Positions 5,400 to 5,438 of a DNA stretch of 5,438 nucleotides are shown piece after piece; within the stretch, counting starts at the first letter, position 1; the number at the start of each line of letters is the position of its first letter. The notes beneath the pieces were generated by a model. It did no database searches. It saw nothing but the letters and a program-made list of their open reading frames with translations, and had not been told where the DNA came from. Both the position numbers and the translations under genes were made by a program. Source of the stretch: a bacterium (GTDB lineage: Bacteria > SZUA-79 > Acidulodesulfobacterales > Acidulodesulfobacteraceae); assembly GCA_021806125.1 (NCBI GenBank), contig JAJZYC010000100.1, positions 1 through 5,438 of the forward strand. The letters run 5' to 3'.

Positions 5400-5438
5400 A
5401 TGGCAATTAAAAAATCTAATCCAAATAATTCTGATACA
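5400..5438 (+). CDS. Start of an unidentified gene, cut by the window end
   Basis: AAAGGAG (5385-5391) lies eight bases before the ATG, so this is a credible start. Thirteen codons are visible (MAIKKSNPNNSDT), a lysine-containing, polar start typical of many small DNA-binding proteins but too short to identify. Its place downstream of parA, after an inverted repeat, makes it a candidate for the missing partition partner. Confidence 0.65.
   Translation, partial: MAIKKSNPNNSDT

Overview
This AT-rich window (roughly two thirds A+T by eye) looks like part of the mobilisation and maintenance region of a conjugative plasmid or integrative element from a low-GC, probably Gram-negative bacterium. 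The evidence is a MobF-type relaxase-helicase, a plasmid-type ParA ATPase, and several small plasmid-style orphan genes, all on the + strand and nearly all with strong AGGAG ribosome binding sites. The host cannot be named with confidence from sequence alone.

Layout. Positions 2-223 hold the lysine-rich, then acidic, C-terminal tail of a protein that begins outside the window. By position it may be the type IV coupling protein. It overlaps the start of the relaxase gene (198-3083), a 961-residue TrwC/TraI-like protein with an N-terminal strand-transferase domain and a C-terminal RecD-like helicase. The relaxase ends in a Q/E-rich tail built from an exact 66-bp tandem duplication. Next comes a very AT-rich intergenic region with a near-consensus promoter (3118-3146). 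It precedes a small gene or genes at 3190-3533 whose reading frame appears to switch from one frame to another. A weak hairpin terminator, a gene-free stretch of about 150 bp and an 81-residue orphan (3685-3930) follow. A second promoter with perfect consensus boxes (3952-3980) then drives a very acidic 120-residue orphan (4028-4390). ParA (4455-5102) and a 66-residue protein (5134-5334) form a compact pair. The last intergenic region carries an 11-bp inverted repeat and leads into a gene that runs off the window at 5400.

How it fits together. The relaxase would nick and unwind the plasmid for transfer, the upstream protein may link it to the secretion channel, and ParA would serve segregation. 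No ParB-like partner is recognisable inside the window. The two strong promoters share a 16-bp block over their -35 boxes with a single mismatch, and both lie among GATAT/ATATC repeats, which suggests co-regulation by one DNA-binding protein. The small genes between the relaxase and ParA have no function I can recognise, and they are the least explained part of the window.
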